64,000 nt of DNA from Aureispira anguillae (GCF_026000115.1 NZ_AP026867.1:5731001-5795000); one strand, 5' to 3'; positions 28,241 to 37,492 are shown, numbered from the stretch's first letter. A program made the numbers and translations. Notes: a model not told the origin generated them from the letters alone.

Positions 28241-29056
28241 TTATTTATGATAGGTATACCTATATACAACTTGCTCTACCATTTTTTTACCTCCATCTAT
28301 ATAAACCGAACATATTGTCTCCCCCTCTTTGTATTCATAGATTTCTTTTTCCTCTAAATGATTGTTTGGAGAATATGTTTTTTTGCTTAAAATTCGTCCT
28401 TGTTCATCTCGCTTATAAATGATACTTCGTACAATAGGTCCTGAAGATTTGTATTCTCTATAAGAAGTGGGTAAAGCATGCCCCCCTAATTCAATCGCTC
28501 CTATGGTTTGCTCTTGGGTAAGGTAATTGGTATAAATCTCACGAATGGCATTTTGCCCTTCTTGGTAACTATATTCAATTCCATAAATTTTCTGCCCCTT
28601 GTTATCCCAATAAACCTCTTTAACTTTCCTCCCCTTTTCATAGTCAAACGTCTGCTTATCCAATAAACTACCATCTGTGTTAAAACGAATCCTACTTAGA
28701 ATGGCTCCATCCTGATTATAGTTTTCTATTTCGCTCTTAATTTTTTCACCAGTAGGCATTAACCAATAGCTTTCTCTGCTTCTTTCTTTATATTCAAAAA
28801 AGTATTCATAAGCAACACTTCCTTCCGCTTGATAAGCGGTCATTTTTATTTTTTTGCCCAAGCTATTAAATTCTGTTTTAATAGAGCGATAGCCCTCTTT
28901 GGTAGGAAGATTATTTTGAATTGGATAATTCCAACAAACCTCTGATTGGATTTTTTTTACTGTTTTTGATGGATTGGATTGAGCCCACAAGTCCATAGGA
29001 TTGATAAAAATCAACCCTTTTAAGAAAAATAGATACAATAGGAATATACGTCGCAT
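28241..29056 (-). CDS. Secreted protein with repeated YD/MORN-like beta-hairpin segments, unknown function
   Basis: I chose the ATG at 29054-29056 so that the signal peptide (RRIFLLYLFFLKGLIF) is at the N-terminus; an ATG 14 codons upstream also exists. The 271-residue protein is built of short repeating units of the form -G..(I/L)..(I/T)(X)3-Y-, such as AYEYFFEYKERSRESYW, GSLLDKQTFDYEKGRKVKEVYW, GQKIYGIEYSYQEGQNAIREI and GRILSKKTYSPNNHLEEKEI. Such units recall antitoxin/YD-repeat-type proteins common in Bacteroidota. No enzyme motif was found. It probably functions outside the cytoplasm. The 5' end is next to repeated DNA. Confidence 0.6.
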   Translation of the reverse strand: MRRIFLLYLFFLKGLIFINPMDLWAQSNPSKTVKKIQSEVCWNYPIQNNLPTKEGYRSIKTEFNSLGKKIKMTAYQAEGSVAYEYFFEYKERSRESYWLMPTGEKIKSEIENYNQDGAILSRIRFNTDGSLLDKQTFDYEKGRKVKEVYWDNKGQKIYGIEYSYQEGQNAIREIYTNYLTQEQTIGAIELGGHALPTSYREYKSSGPIVRSIIYKRDEQGRILSKKTYSPNNHLEEKEIYEYKEGETICSVYIDGGKKMVEQVVYRYTYHK

Positions 29057-29251
29057 AATTACTGCATTTAAATAGTCTGTTTGCTTAAAAAAGTTCATAG
29101 CACATTACTTTTAAAATGTAAGCTAATTAAACTTAGCATGATTCTCAACAAACTAGTATTAAATTGAACATCAAAGCTAAGACCTTCTAAGCAACTATAC
29201 AACCTTTGAGGGGTATTATTCATACGGGTTCTTTTTCAACTCAAGATACCC

Positions 29252-29287
29252 AACTCAGAACCGCCTCTAACTTGCTGACTCTAGACC
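29252..29287 (-). repeat. Repeated intergenic segment (copy A)
   Basis: Read on the minus strand, this stretch matches 39820-39850 (plus strand) in roughly 27 of 31 aligned bases, with a 5-nt gap, sharing CAGCAAG and TTCTGAGTT. It lies just downstream of the glycosyltransferase stop codon at 29300. The surrounding 29100-29299 DNA holds no gene. Confidence 0.45.
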
Positions 29288-29299
29288 AAAGGTCAATAA

Positions 29300-30064
29300 C
29301 TATTTTTGGTATCCCTCCTGCCTCATTTCTTTGATTTTTACATAACGCAAAAATACCCCCCAAGCCATAATAACGCAAAAAATAAAGCCTGCTTGACCAT
29401 CCAAAAAACCTTTTTTAAAAAGATATTGATTAAGGAATCTTCCAAGGGGTTTGAACCATAAATGATAGAAAGTTACTTGAGGTACTTTCAAAAAATGATC
29501 CTGTGCTGACCATAAGCCATAACGCTCATTTTTGGCTAAAAAATGCGCTAAGTTTTTATAGGTAAAATGCTCTAATTTGTGGTTCAAATAGCCAATTTTG
29601 CCCTCTGTCTCTATTTCTTCATGCACTTGTTTGTTGTTGTAAGCGCACAAATCTCGCTGAATCAAACGAATAACTCGATCCCTTTGTAGACCACTGTAGT
29701 TAATTTTTTTGCCCATAAAATAATTCTGCCGATACAAATAATAACCTGCATATTTTATAGTGGGTCGGTTGACAATTTCTTTGATTTCTTGCGTTAACAA
29801 AGGAGTCAAACGTTCATCGGCATCTAAAATCAATACCCATTGGTGTTTTGCTTGGCGAATTGCCCAATTTTTTTGATCGGCAGGACCTTGGTAGACCCGT
29901 TGCAATAAAGTAGCGGTAGTATTTTGAACAATAACTGGTGTATCATCAGTGCTAAACGAATCCACAACAATAATCTCATCAGCCCAAGTTAGCTGTTGGA
30001 GCAAAGCAGCAATATTTTCCGCTTCATTATAAGTTGGTATGATAATAGAAAGTGGTAATTTCAC
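29300..30064 (-). CDS. Family 2 glycosyltransferase, WaaE/KdtX-like
   Basis: The enzyme should transfer a sugar from a nucleotide-sugar to a lipid or saccharide acceptor, probably in envelope glycan or LPS-core synthesis. I chose the GTG at 30062-30064, directly before the fold's first strand (VKLPLSIIIPTYNEAENI), because the only in-frame alternatives upstream are a TTG at 30112 and no ATG. This gives 254 residues. The GT-A motifs are seen as DEIIVVDSFSTDDTP, WVLILDADERLTP (DAD metal site) and RDRVIRLIQRD. The C-terminal part contains a helical pair (FYHLWFKPLGRFLNQYL). It stands alone. Confidence 0.85.
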   Translation of the reverse strand: MKLPLSIIIPTYNEAENIAALLQQLTWADEIIVVDSFSTDDTPVIVQNTTATLLQRVYQGPADQKNWAIRQAKHQWVLILDADERLTPLLTQEIKEIVNRPTIKYAGYYLYRQNYFMGKKINYSGLQRDRVIRLIQRDLCAYNNKQVHEEIETEGKIGYLNHKLEHFTYKNLAHFLAKNERYGLWSAQDHFLKVPQVTFYHLWFKPLGRFLNQYLFKKGFLDGQAGFIFCVIMAWGVFLRYVKIKEMRQEGYQK

Positions 30065-30313
30065 TAGGCATTGGACAATAACAGTTCTAAAATAAGATGC
30101 GCTAAAACTCAAAGGTATAAAAATCTTTAAATAGCATTTAATTTCTTTTCTGTGAAACCAAAAACATACAAAAAAAGTTATTTAACTAAACAGATTTATT
30201 AGTATATTGCTTGTTATTAATACTGTATTTGAGTAATTATTTCCACTTAAAAATTTATTTCACTAGCCAGTTTTGCTCCTAAATTGACAAACTACTATTA
30301 TTTATAACATACT

Positions 30314-31567
30314 ATGTTATTTGATTTCCTTATTCTTCTTGTTTTTTTAATCTCCTCAGGTTTTTTCTCTGGAATAGAGATTGCCTTTATTTCAGCAGAC
30401 CGTTTGAGAGTAGAAGTTGAACGCAAGAAAGGCAACAAACGAGGGCTTATTTTAGCTGATTTTCTTGAACATCCCTCTGAGTTTCTAGGAACAACATTGG
30501 TTGGCAACAACATTGTCTTGGTTGCGCTCAGTATTTTAGCTGGAAACTTTTTACTACTTTACTTTGGCATTGATAGCGATACCTTTTTGGGAACAATCCA
30601 AGCAACACTTATCACAACGATTGTTGTTTTAATTTTTGGAGAATTTCTACCCAAAGTTTCTTTCCAAATTAACCCAACAGGTATTTTATTTCTCTTTGCC
30701 TATCCCCTTGGTATAATCCGTTGGTTTTTGACTCCCTTGGTTTGGGTCATGATAAAAACATCCAATGCCTTAATTGAAAAAGTATTTAAAATCTCAAACG
30801 AATCAACCGAACAAGTATTTACGCGCCGAGATTTGGATCATTTTATCAATAGTATCAATTCTGAAGATGAAGAAATTGACACGACTTTATTTCAGAACGC
30901 ACTCTATATGCATACGGTCAAAGTTCGAGATTGTATGATCCCTCGTAATGAAATCGAAGGGATAGAGATTAATGCTAGCATTGATGAATTGCGAGATATG
31001 TTTGTCAAAACTCGTGTGTCTAGATTATTGGTTTACAAAGATTCTATTGATTATATAGAGGGCTATGTCCATCATCAACGTTTATTTGAAAACCCTACAT
31101 CCATCAAAGAAATTCTTTGGGAAATTCCAATGGTTCATGAATTTACTCCTGTTCAGGATGTTATGAATCGTCTTATTAAAGAAAAATTAAATCTGGCTTG
31201 GGTCGTAGATGAACGAGGGGGTACAGCAGGAATTGTAGCCTTAGAAGATATTTTGGAAGAAATTTTTGGAGAAATTGCAGACGAGCATGATTTAGATGAA
31301 GCTACGGTCAAAATCAATGACAATGAATTTATCTTTTCTGGTCGTAATGAGATTGATACCATCAATGAGGAGTATGAATTAGATATACCTGAGAGTGATG
31401 ACTACCACACACTTTCTGGCTTAATGGTTACTAAGAAAGAAGATATTCCAGCGCAAGGAGAAATGGTAATTCTAAAAAATTATGAATTCATTGCTGAAGA
31501 AGTTAGCAATACAAAAATAGAAAAGGTTCGGGTAATCCGCCTACCTAAAGACGATCTATTGCCCTAA
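30314..31567 (+). CDS. CNNM/CorC-type hemolysin-family membrane protein
   Basis: CNNM proteins transport or sense divalent cations, mainly magnesium, and consist of a membrane DUF21 domain followed by CBS domains and a CorC domain. The 417-residue product has an N-terminal DUF21 domain (about 1-175) with the helix segments LILLVFLISSGFFSGIEIAF and NNIVLVALSILAGNF. Paired CBS domains follow (about 195-325), containing VRDCMIPRNEIEGIEI, EGYVHHQRLF and VDERGGTAGIVALEDILEEI. The CorC_HlyC domain ends it. It is paralogous to gldE 5 kb away but is not in the gldD context. It likely leads an operon with the next two plus-strand genes. Confidence 0.88.
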   Translation: MLFDFLILLVFLISSGFFSGIEIAFISADRLRVEVERKKGNKRGLILADFLEHPSEFLGTTLVGNNIVLVALSILAGNFLLLYFGIDSDTFLGTIQATLITTIVVLIFGEFLPKVSFQINPTGILFLFAYPLGIIRWFLTPLVWVMIKTSNALIEKVFKISNESTEQVFTRRDLDHFINSINSEDEEIDTTLFQNALYMHTVKVRDCMIPRNEIEGIEINASIDELRDMFVKTRVSRLLVYKDSIDYIEGYVHHQRLFENPTSIKEILWEIPMVHEFTPVQDVMNRLIKEKLNLAWVVDERGGTAGIVALEDILEEIFGEIADEHDLDEATVKINDNEFIFSGRNEIDTINEEYELDIPESDDYHTLSGLMVTKKEDIPAQGEMVILKNYEFIAEEVSNTKIEKVRVIRLPKDDLLP

Positions 31568-31629
31568 TAAAGTAATAGAACGATCACCCCATAAAACATC
31601 CAATTCCTAACACTAAAAATTCAAAGCAG

Positions 31630-32031
31630 ATGAGCTATTTTGAAAAGGTAAAAGAATTAATACTAGACCTAGAATACGATATTGTACACGAAGAGGCAGA
31701 AACTGGTATTTTGGTCATCAATAAAGAGAGTAGAGGAATTTGTGAAATGATCCTAGACTGTGAAGATGATGTCCTAATCATGGAACAAATTATCTTTCCT
31801 ATTAAAGAAGATAATGCTGGGCATTACAAACAATTATTGCAAATGAATCGCTCATTAATCCATGGTGCTTTTGTTTTAACTAGCTCTGAAGCCTTTAATA
31901 TCATTGCTTTTAGAGATACCTTGCAGCTTGAGAATCTAGATCGAAACGAATTGGAGGAATCCTTAAACGCCTTAACATTTGCTTTGGTTGAAAATATGGA
32001 TGATCTTCTTGTTATTTCTGGACAGGCCTAA
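31630..32031 (+). CDS. YbjN/CesT-like small protein paired with PspA
   Basis: The 133-residue product is acidic and has the alternating helix-sheet arrangement typical of the YbjN/type III chaperone-like fold (FEKVKELILDLEYDIVHEEAETG, EQIIFPIKEDNAGHYKQLL, MNRSLIHGAFVLTSSEAFNIIAF). Such proteins are often encoded directly before a PspA/IM30 homologue in Bacteroidota, as here (91 bp away). The family function is uncertain, with a role in stress protection or chaperoning proposed. There is no signal or membrane segment. Confidence 0.72.
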   Translation: MSYFEKVKELILDLEYDIVHEEAETGILVINKESRGICEMILDCEDDVLIMEQIIFPIKEDNAGHYKQLLQMNRSLIHGAFVLTSSEAFNIIAFRDTLQLENLDRNELEESLNALTFALVENMDDLLVISGQA

Positions 32032-32122
32032 ATACTACCGTCCAAACGTATCATGCATTAACCTTTATCGTTCTTTGATCGGTCAAAGAACTATATTTAA
32101 TTACTCTCAAAAAACATAGATT

Positions 32123-32899
32123 ATGTGGTCCTTTGTAAAACGCTTATGGAATATATTAGTAGGTAATTTGCACGAGGTTGCCGATAAATTTGAGCAACCG
32201 ATTACCATGACCAAACAGGGCATCCGTGATTTAGAAGCTCAACTAAAAGAAAGCCTCCAATCGTTTGCTGAGGTTCGTGCAGTTGCTATTCGTAGCAAAA
32301 ATGAAGTCAATCAAGCTGCACAGGCGGCCGAAGATTATAAAAAGAAAGCAATGACCTTGCTGCACAAGGCTCAAAAGGGACAAAATTCAGCAGAATTTGA
32401 ACGCTTAGCGGCTGAAGCAATGGCTCAACGAGAACAAAAATTGGACCTTTATAAAACACATTTGGCGACTCAACAAAAATATGAAAAGATGGTCGCTACT
32501 ATGAATGGTAAAATAAAGCGTCTAAAAAGAGAAATTTCTAAATGGAAAAGCGAGTTAAAAAGCTTGGAATCTCGACAAAAAGCTGCTGCCGCTGGCATGA
32601 AAATCAGTAAGGTTATGGCTGGCGTTGACTCTGGCAAAACGCTAGAAATGCTCAATAAAATGAAAGAGCGGGTAGAGAATGATGAGGCTTTGGCCGAAGC
32701 TTATGGTGAAATGGCTACCACAACTAAATCCATTGATGAAGAAATCAATGCAGCCTTAGAGGGGCATGAAGGAATGGATGCTTTGCTGGCATTAAAGGAG
32801 GAAATGGGCTTGCTAAAAAAGGATGTAATTGACTTAAAACCCGAAGAGGATATTATTTCTATCGAAATTGAGCGAAACAATGATCTAGACGCAATCTAA
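32123..32899 (+). CDS. PspA/IM30 family phage-shock protein
   Basis: The family consists of ESCRT-III-like peripheral membrane proteins that stabilise damaged membranes. The 258-residue product is almost entirely helical. It opens with an amphipathic helix (WSFVKRLWNILVGNLHEV) that should bind membrane, followed by long coiled-coil segments (LEAQLKESLQSFAEVRAV and AQREQKLDLYKTHLATQQKYEK). The C-terminal part is acidic and Asp/Glu-rich (LKPEEDIISIEIERNNDLDAI), longer than in E. coli PspA. It is encoded with a YbjN-like partner and is followed by a hairpin terminator. Confidence 0.88.
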   Translation: MWSFVKRLWNILVGNLHEVADKFEQPITMTKQGIRDLEAQLKESLQSFAEVRAVAIRSKNEVNQAAQAAEDYKKKAMTLLHKAQKGQNSAEFERLAAEAMAQREQKLDLYKTHLATQQKYEKMVATMNGKIKRLKREISKWKSELKSLESRQKAAAAGMKISKVMAGVDSGKTLEMLNKMKERVENDEALAEAYGEMATTTKSIDEEINAALEGHEGMDALLALKEEMGLLKKDVIDLKPEEDIISIEIERNNDLDAI

Positions 32900-32938
32900 A
32901 GATTGCACCATATTATATTTATAAGGCTTTATAAAATC

Positions 32939-32966
32939 AGCTATCTCTAAAAGGGGATAGCTTTTT
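32939..32966 (+). terminator. Terminator after the PspA gene
   Basis: A 7-bp stem extended to about 9 bp by a wobble pair (32939-32947 and 32954-32962) is followed by a run of six T. It lies 40 bp after the PspA stop codon. Confidence 0.75.
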
Positions 32967-33147
32967 TATTATTAAATATTATATTCATTAAACAATCAGC
33001 TTCTAAAAGTTCTCATTTTTAAAGGTTTCAAGTATATTTTTTACATTTCTTAATAAACAATTCTTTCATTTTGTAATTGATTCATTACCCCATTTAAACG
33101 AACTTAGTAGCTCACTAAAATGGTATAATATCTTTAAACTTACAATT

Positions 33148-34407
33148 ATGAACCAGTACAAAAATTATTTTTATATGCTTGGCCTATTACTAGGGCTCAA
33201 TGCTTGTAATAAAGTAAATCTCCAACCTTCTCCTACCCCTACTCCTCCAACAGGAACAACAACAACGAACCAAGTGATTGAAGGGAATACTCAATTTGCG
33301 CTTGATATTTACCAAGAAGTTGTCAATGAGAATGAAAATCAGATGCTTTCCCCTTATAGTATTTCTACAGCCTTGGCAATGGTTTATGCAGGTACAGATG
33401 GCAATACAGCAACAGAAATGCAAAATGTTTTGGGTTTTGGTCCCAATAACAATAGCTTCCATCAAGCATTTAATCGAGTAACCAATACGATTGAGTCGAA
33501 TATTAATACCGCTCCAAACAATGAAATTAATATCATTAATAAAATATGGCGAAATACCAGTTTTAATTTCCTATCTAGTTTTGAGCAACTCATGAACAAT
33601 GAATATTTAGCTCCAGTTGTAGCAACCGATTTCAGTCAAAAAGCAGCAAGCAGGCAATTAATCAACAATTGGGTAGATCAAGAAACACATCAATTAATTC
33701 CTGAGTTATTACCCAATGGTTTTATTACAGACAAAACGGTCAGCGTATTGGTCAATGCCATTTATTTTAAAGCGGATTGGGAGCAGCAATTTGTTCCTGC
33801 GTTTACACATCCTCAATCGTTTAGAACAACCAATGCTGTTGTTACAACAGATATGATGTCAGACTTAATTCCAACCAATGATTTAAAATTTACGGAAGAT
33901 GCTGATGCAGAGGTATTGGAGTTGTTCTTTAAAGATAAACAAAGTTCTATTGTATTGATTCTACCTAAAAATGCTGCAGTGGGGATTAACAACTTTGTTC
34001 AACAAACTTTATCCAAAACAAAAGTAGACCAGTGGTTTGCAGACTTAGCCCATCCTGCACCAAACTCTAACTTTAGCGTTCAGATTCCAAAATGGGATTT
34101 TGATAGTGACTTTGATTTAGTTGCTCCCCTCAAAACCTTAGGTGTACGAGAAGCTTTTTCTGATCAAGCCAACTTATCCAAAATGGCAGAGGGAGCTTTA
34201 TTTATTGAAAAAATCAAACATAAAGCTGTCATTACAGCACATGAAGGAGGCGTTGAGGCAGCAGCAGCTACTGCTGTTGGTATTGGAGTTACTAGTGCCC
34301 CTCCTGTTGCTAGAACCTTTCAAGCAAATCGCCCTTTTGTTTTTATGATAAAAGATACTGAAACCAATTCGATTTTATTTATTGGGCATGTTCAAGACCC
34401 TAGCTAA
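33148..34407 (+). CDS. Lipoprotein serpin (serine protease inhibitor)
   Basis: Serpins inhibit proteases irreversibly by a conformational trap. The 419-residue product has a lipoprotein signal (LGLLLGLNAC), so it is probably displayed at the cell surface, as in other Bacteroidota. The serpin core is clear: MLSPYSISTALAMVYAGTDG, NEINIINKIWRNTSFNFL, NAIYFKADWEQQF and the breach motif VSVLVNAIYF. The hinge is EGGVEAAAATAVGIG starting at about residue 366, with small residues at P12-P9, as in inhibitory serpins. By alignment to antithrombin the scissile bond falls at Thr382-Ser383, before the conserved FQANRPFVFMI. It stands between two terminators. Confidence 0.93.
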   Translation: MNQYKNYFYMLGLLLGLNACNKVNLQPSPTPTPPTGTTTTNQVIEGNTQFALDIYQEVVNENENQMLSPYSISTALAMVYAGTDGNTATEMQNVLGFGPNNNSFHQAFNRVTNTIESNINTAPNNEINIINKIWRNTSFNFLSSFEQLMNNEYLAPVVATDFSQKAASRQLINNWVDQETHQLIPELLPNGFITDKTVSVLVNAIYFKADWEQQFVPAFTHPQSFRTTNAVVTTDMMSDLIPTNDLKFTEDADAEVLELFFKDKQSSIVLILPKNAAVGINNFVQQTLSKTKVDQWFADLAHPAPNSNFSVQIPKWDFDSDFDLVAPLKTLGVREAFSDQANLSKMAEGALFIEKIKHKAVITAHEGGVEAAAATAVGIGVTSAPPVARTFQANRPFVFMIKDTETNSILFIGHVQDPS

Positions 34408-34419
34408 TCGTTGAACTAA

Positions 34420-34468
34420 GTTGAAGGGATAGTAATTATCATAGATTATCATCCCTTCAACGTTTTTT
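34420..34468. terminator. Bidirectional terminator between serpin and rlmB
   Basis: An 11-bp stem (34420-34430 and 34451-34461) is followed by a run of eight T on plus. The serpin stop is at 34407 and the rlmB stop at 34478, so it can end both transcripts. Confidence 0.8.
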
Positions 34469-34477
34469 TTATTAAGG

Positions 34478-35245
34478 CTAAACTTTTAAACGCTGCCTCG
34501 TCGTTTCATACAAAACAATACCAGCCGCCACAGAAACATTAAAAGAATCTGTTGTTCCCAACATAGGAATCTTAAACCATTTGGTTGCTTTTCGCAAGAT
34601 ATGAGGTCGTACTCCTTCATCCTCTGCTCCCATAACAATAGCAGTTGGCAAGGTCAGGTCCAAGTCATCCAACATATCTTTGCCCCTTAAATCAGCAGCA
34701 ACAATTTGCAAACCATTCATCAGCAAATAATCTACTGCATTTCCCAAACTAGCCGTTCGGCAAACAGGAATTTTACTCAAGGCTCCTGCCGATGTTTTTA
34801 GTGCCTCTGCATTAATCTGCGCCGTTTTTTTGTAGGGTATAATTAAAGCATGTACTCCCATAGCTTCCGCTGAACGAGCAATAGCCCCCATATTTCGAAC
34901 ATCTGTAATACTATCCAAAACCATTACTAATGGCACTTCCCCTCTGTCATAAATCGTTGGAAAAACATCTTCAATAAGTTGATATTCTAAGTGCGCTAAA
35001 AAGCCTAAAACCCCCTGATGATTTTTTTGAGTCACATTGTTAATGCGATCCTTAGGCACAATATGCAATGGAATATTGCGCTCTTTGCATAGGTTTCTTA
35101 GCTCTTTTTCGTACTCTCCTTTGAGTCCCTGCGACATCATTATTTTGTCAATAGACATTCCATTATGAATAGCATCCATCACAGGATGTCTACCATAAAT
35201 CAATTTATCTTTGTCTATTTTTGGGCGCTTATTTTTATAGTGCAT
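34478..35245 (-). CDS. rlmB: 23S rRNA 2'-O-ribose G2251 methyltransferase (TrmH/SpoU family)
   Basis: RlmB methylates the 2'-O of G2251 in the peptidyl-tRNA site of 23S rRNA. The 255-residue product has an N-terminal L30e-like substrate domain (about 10-80) with LIYGRHPVMDAI and VTQKNHQGVLGFL. The SPOUT catalytic domain follows with the family motifs DSITDVRNMGAIARSAEAMG, AIVMGAEDEGV and the C-terminal knot strand GTTDSFNVSVAAGIVLYETTRQR. It is the first of a group of minus-strand genes. The specific G2251 target is a family-level inference. Confidence 0.92.
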   Translation of the reverse strand: MHYKNKRPKIDKDKLIYGRHPVMDAIHNGMSIDKIMMSQGLKGEYEKELRNLCKERNIPLHIVPKDRINNVTQKNHQGVLGFLAHLEYQLIEDVFPTIYDRGEVPLVMVLDSITDVRNMGAIARSAEAMGVHALIIPYKKTAQINAEALKTSAGALSKIPVCRTASLGNAVDYLLMNGLQIVAADLRGKDMLDDLDLTLPTAIVMGAEDEGVRPHILRKATKWFKIPMLGTTDSFNVSVAAGIVLYETTRQRLKV

Positions 35246-35303
35246 GTTTGTTTTTTAGAATCATTGACGGACTTTGCAATAGCCTGCTAATTTAAAATTT
35301 TAT

Positions 35304-35909
35304 TTACTCTTCATTCCATTTTAAGGTATGAATTACCTTTTCTAAATCTTCTTTGACAAAAGCAACAACTGGAGCCATTGAATCGGCATTGGGTTTGGTA
35401 TTAAAATACAGCGATCCCCAAATAGCATGCTCTATACTATCCGTTAACATAAAATGATATGGAGAAGCAACATTACCATCTACATGATAAGTAATTCCAA
35501 ATATTTTTTGGTCTGCTAAAATAAAAGGCTCTGTAAATCGTCCCGATGCTTTGCTATTGTGTTTTTCAGACAGGGTATAAGAATCATTGATTACATCGTA
35601 GAGTTTTTGATCGACAGAATCACCACTAATGTCGGTATAGGTAAAATGTACACTCCCATTTAAAGCTGGTATATTCATCGTAAACCAACAAGGGTGTTTT
35701 GCAGCTCTATTCACCAATAAACTATCTTGTTCAAATTTCATATAATCAGGATAATCAAATGAAAAAGCACAATAGTTTTTATCAAAAGCAATGTAATTTC
35801 GTTCAGGGTAAATTACTTTAGGATAAATCCTTGGTTTGGGAATTGGAATACGTTCTTCAGTACAAGCAAACACTAAACTTAGGAAAATAATAGAAAAGAA
35901 AATTCGCAT
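35304..35909 (-). CDS. gldD: Gliding motility lipoprotein GldD
   Basis: GldD is a lipoprotein required with GldE and others for the T9SS and gliding of Bacteroidota. I chose the ATG at 35907-35909, giving MRIFFSIIFLSLVFACTEE; an in-frame TTG lies 3 codons upstream. The 201-residue product has the family opening IPKPRIYPKVIYPERNYI, then FDKNYCAFSFDYPDYMKFEQD. A later segment, ITYHVDGNVASPYHFMLTDSIEH, matches the family's C-terminal half. It lies 124 bp downstream of gldE, the usual order. Confidence 0.9.
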   Translation of the reverse strand: MRIFFSIIFLSLVFACTEERIPIPKPRIYPKVIYPERNYIAFDKNYCAFSFDYPDYMKFEQDSLLVNRAAKHPCWFTMNIPALNGSVHFTYTDISGDSVDQKLYDVINDSYTLSEKHNSKASGRFTEPFILADQKIFGITYHVDGNVASPYHFMLTDSIEHAIWGSLYFNTKPNADSMAPVVAFVKEDLEKVIHTLKWNEE

Positions 35910-36033
35910 AGATATCAATACTTAGGTGTAATAAGTTCAAATAAATTGATTATTCGCAAGTAGGTGGGCAAAAGTAATTAAGCGTAAATTTAGCCCCTAA
36001 TTAATTCTGCTTACTTATAAAAATAGCTAAAAG

Positions 36034-37416
36034 TTAGTTCTTCTCAGAAACGGATGGGGATAGGTCGATATTATCTATCTGAGGTAAAACAAGACGAATT
36101 TTTTCAATTCTACGCAAAGATGCAGCTAGTGTAATCAATTGACAATCCTTACACAACACAGGTACATTAAGCTTGGGAATTGAGCCGTTTAGCACCAATA
36201 CTAATCCCGCTATGGTTTCTGCCCCTTCTCGTATATCGTCAAAAAAATCAGAACGCAGATCTAAGACCCGACATATTTCAATAATTGGAGTACTCCCGTC
36301 AAAATCATAGGTATATTCATCAATTTTAGTATAAATTTGCTCCTCTACATCATCAAATTCGTCCAAAATTTCACCTACAATTTCTTCCAAAATATCTTCC
36401 ATTGTTACAATTCCTTTTGTCCCTCCATACTCATCTACCACAATTGCCATGTGCGTACGTTTCTCTTGAAAATCATTGAATAAATCATCAATTTTTTTCT
36501 TCTCAGGCGTAATCAATGGAGGGCGAATCAATTCGTGCCAATCCATATCATTCCCTTGATTAATATGCTCTAACAAATCCTTTGCATGAATAATCCCTTT
36601 GACCTGATCCAAATCCTCCTCATAAATTGGAATTCTAGAGTAAGGTTCCTCCTTAAACACATTAATTAATTCTTCAAAAGTAGATTCTATATCAAGTGCA
36701 ACAACCTTCATTCTAGGCTTCATAATTTCTGCCGCTGAGGTATTTCCAAATCGAATGATCCCTTTTAAAATATCAACATCTTGCTCTGCATATTTATTAT
36801 CTTTGACGGTCAATTCTATGGCACTAGCAATATCTTCTTGACTAACCGTGCTTTGATTCAATTTGGTGCGCAAACGACGCTCAACCAACTGCGTACTATT
36901 CACTAGTATCCAGCTCAGAGGTGTAAAGAGACGCTGCATTACCAACAAAGGGCTACTCATAAAACGAGCAATCCGCATATTGTTTTGATTGGCATAAACC
37001 TTAGGGGCTACTTCGCCAAAAAGCACCAATAAGAATGTTACGACCACAACGGTGATAAAAAAATTGACGTACTCACTCAATCCTACTGGCAGCAATTGTT
37101 TTAGCAAAGAATTAGATACTAAAATAATCGCAATATTAATAATATTGTTAGCAATGAGTATGGTTGATAACAGGTACCTTGGCTTAGATAATAAGTTAAG
37201 TATACGAGCAGCAGCGCTCGACTGTTCTTCTATTAATTGAGCTCTGTCTTGATGCCCCAATGAGAAAAAGGCAACTTCTGAACCTGACAGTAATCCAGAG
37301 CAAATTAGCAGGATGCATATAGAAAAGGTATTCAGAATTATCCCTGAATAAGATCCAGTGAGAAAAATGGGAGTAAATTGGTACCAATCAAATATATGAC
37401 TAGGCTCGGTTTCCAA
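36034..37416 (-). CDS. gldE: Gliding-associated CNNM/CorC-type membrane protein GldE
   Basis: GldE is the CNNM-type membrane partner encoded next to GldD. The product has 460 residues. The start is a TTG at 37414-37416 because an in-frame stop lies just 6 nt upstream and no ATG precedes the first membrane helix (FSICILLICSGLLSGSEVAFFS). Four membrane segments (DUF21, about 20-180) are followed by two CBS domains (about 205-330; MKPRMKVVALDIESTFEELINVF, VVDEYGGTKGIVTMEDILEEI). A CorC_HlyC domain ends it. The mutY-ssb-gldE-gldD order is characteristic. It is homologous to the protein at 30314. Confidence 0.9.
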   Translation of the reverse strand: METEPSHIFDWYQFTPIFLTGSYSGIILNTFSICILLICSGLLSGSEVAFFSLGHQDRAQLIEEQSSAAARILNLLSKPRYLLSTILIANNIINIAIILVSNSLLKQLLPVGLSEYVNFFITVVVVTFLLVLFGEVAPKVYANQNNMRIARFMSSPLLVMQRLFTPLSWILVNSTQLVERRLRTKLNQSTVSQEDIASAIELTVKDNKYAEQDVDILKGIIRFGNTSAAEIMKPRMKVVALDIESTFEELINVFKEEPYSRIPIYEEDLDQVKGIIHAKDLLEHINQGNDMDWHELIRPPLITPEKKKIDDLFNDFQEKRTHMAIVVDEYGGTKGIVTMEDILEEIVGEILDEFDDVEEQIYTKIDEYTYDFDGSTPIIEICRVLDLRSDFFDDIREGAETIAGLVLVLNGSIPKLNVPVLCKDCQLITLAASLRRIEKIRLVLPQIDNIDLSPSVSEKN

Positions 37417-37492
37417 AAGTTAAATGATTAATTAAATAAAAACCAAAAACCAAAACATAGATGCTGCTTTGGTCTTTGGCATTAAATATTTC

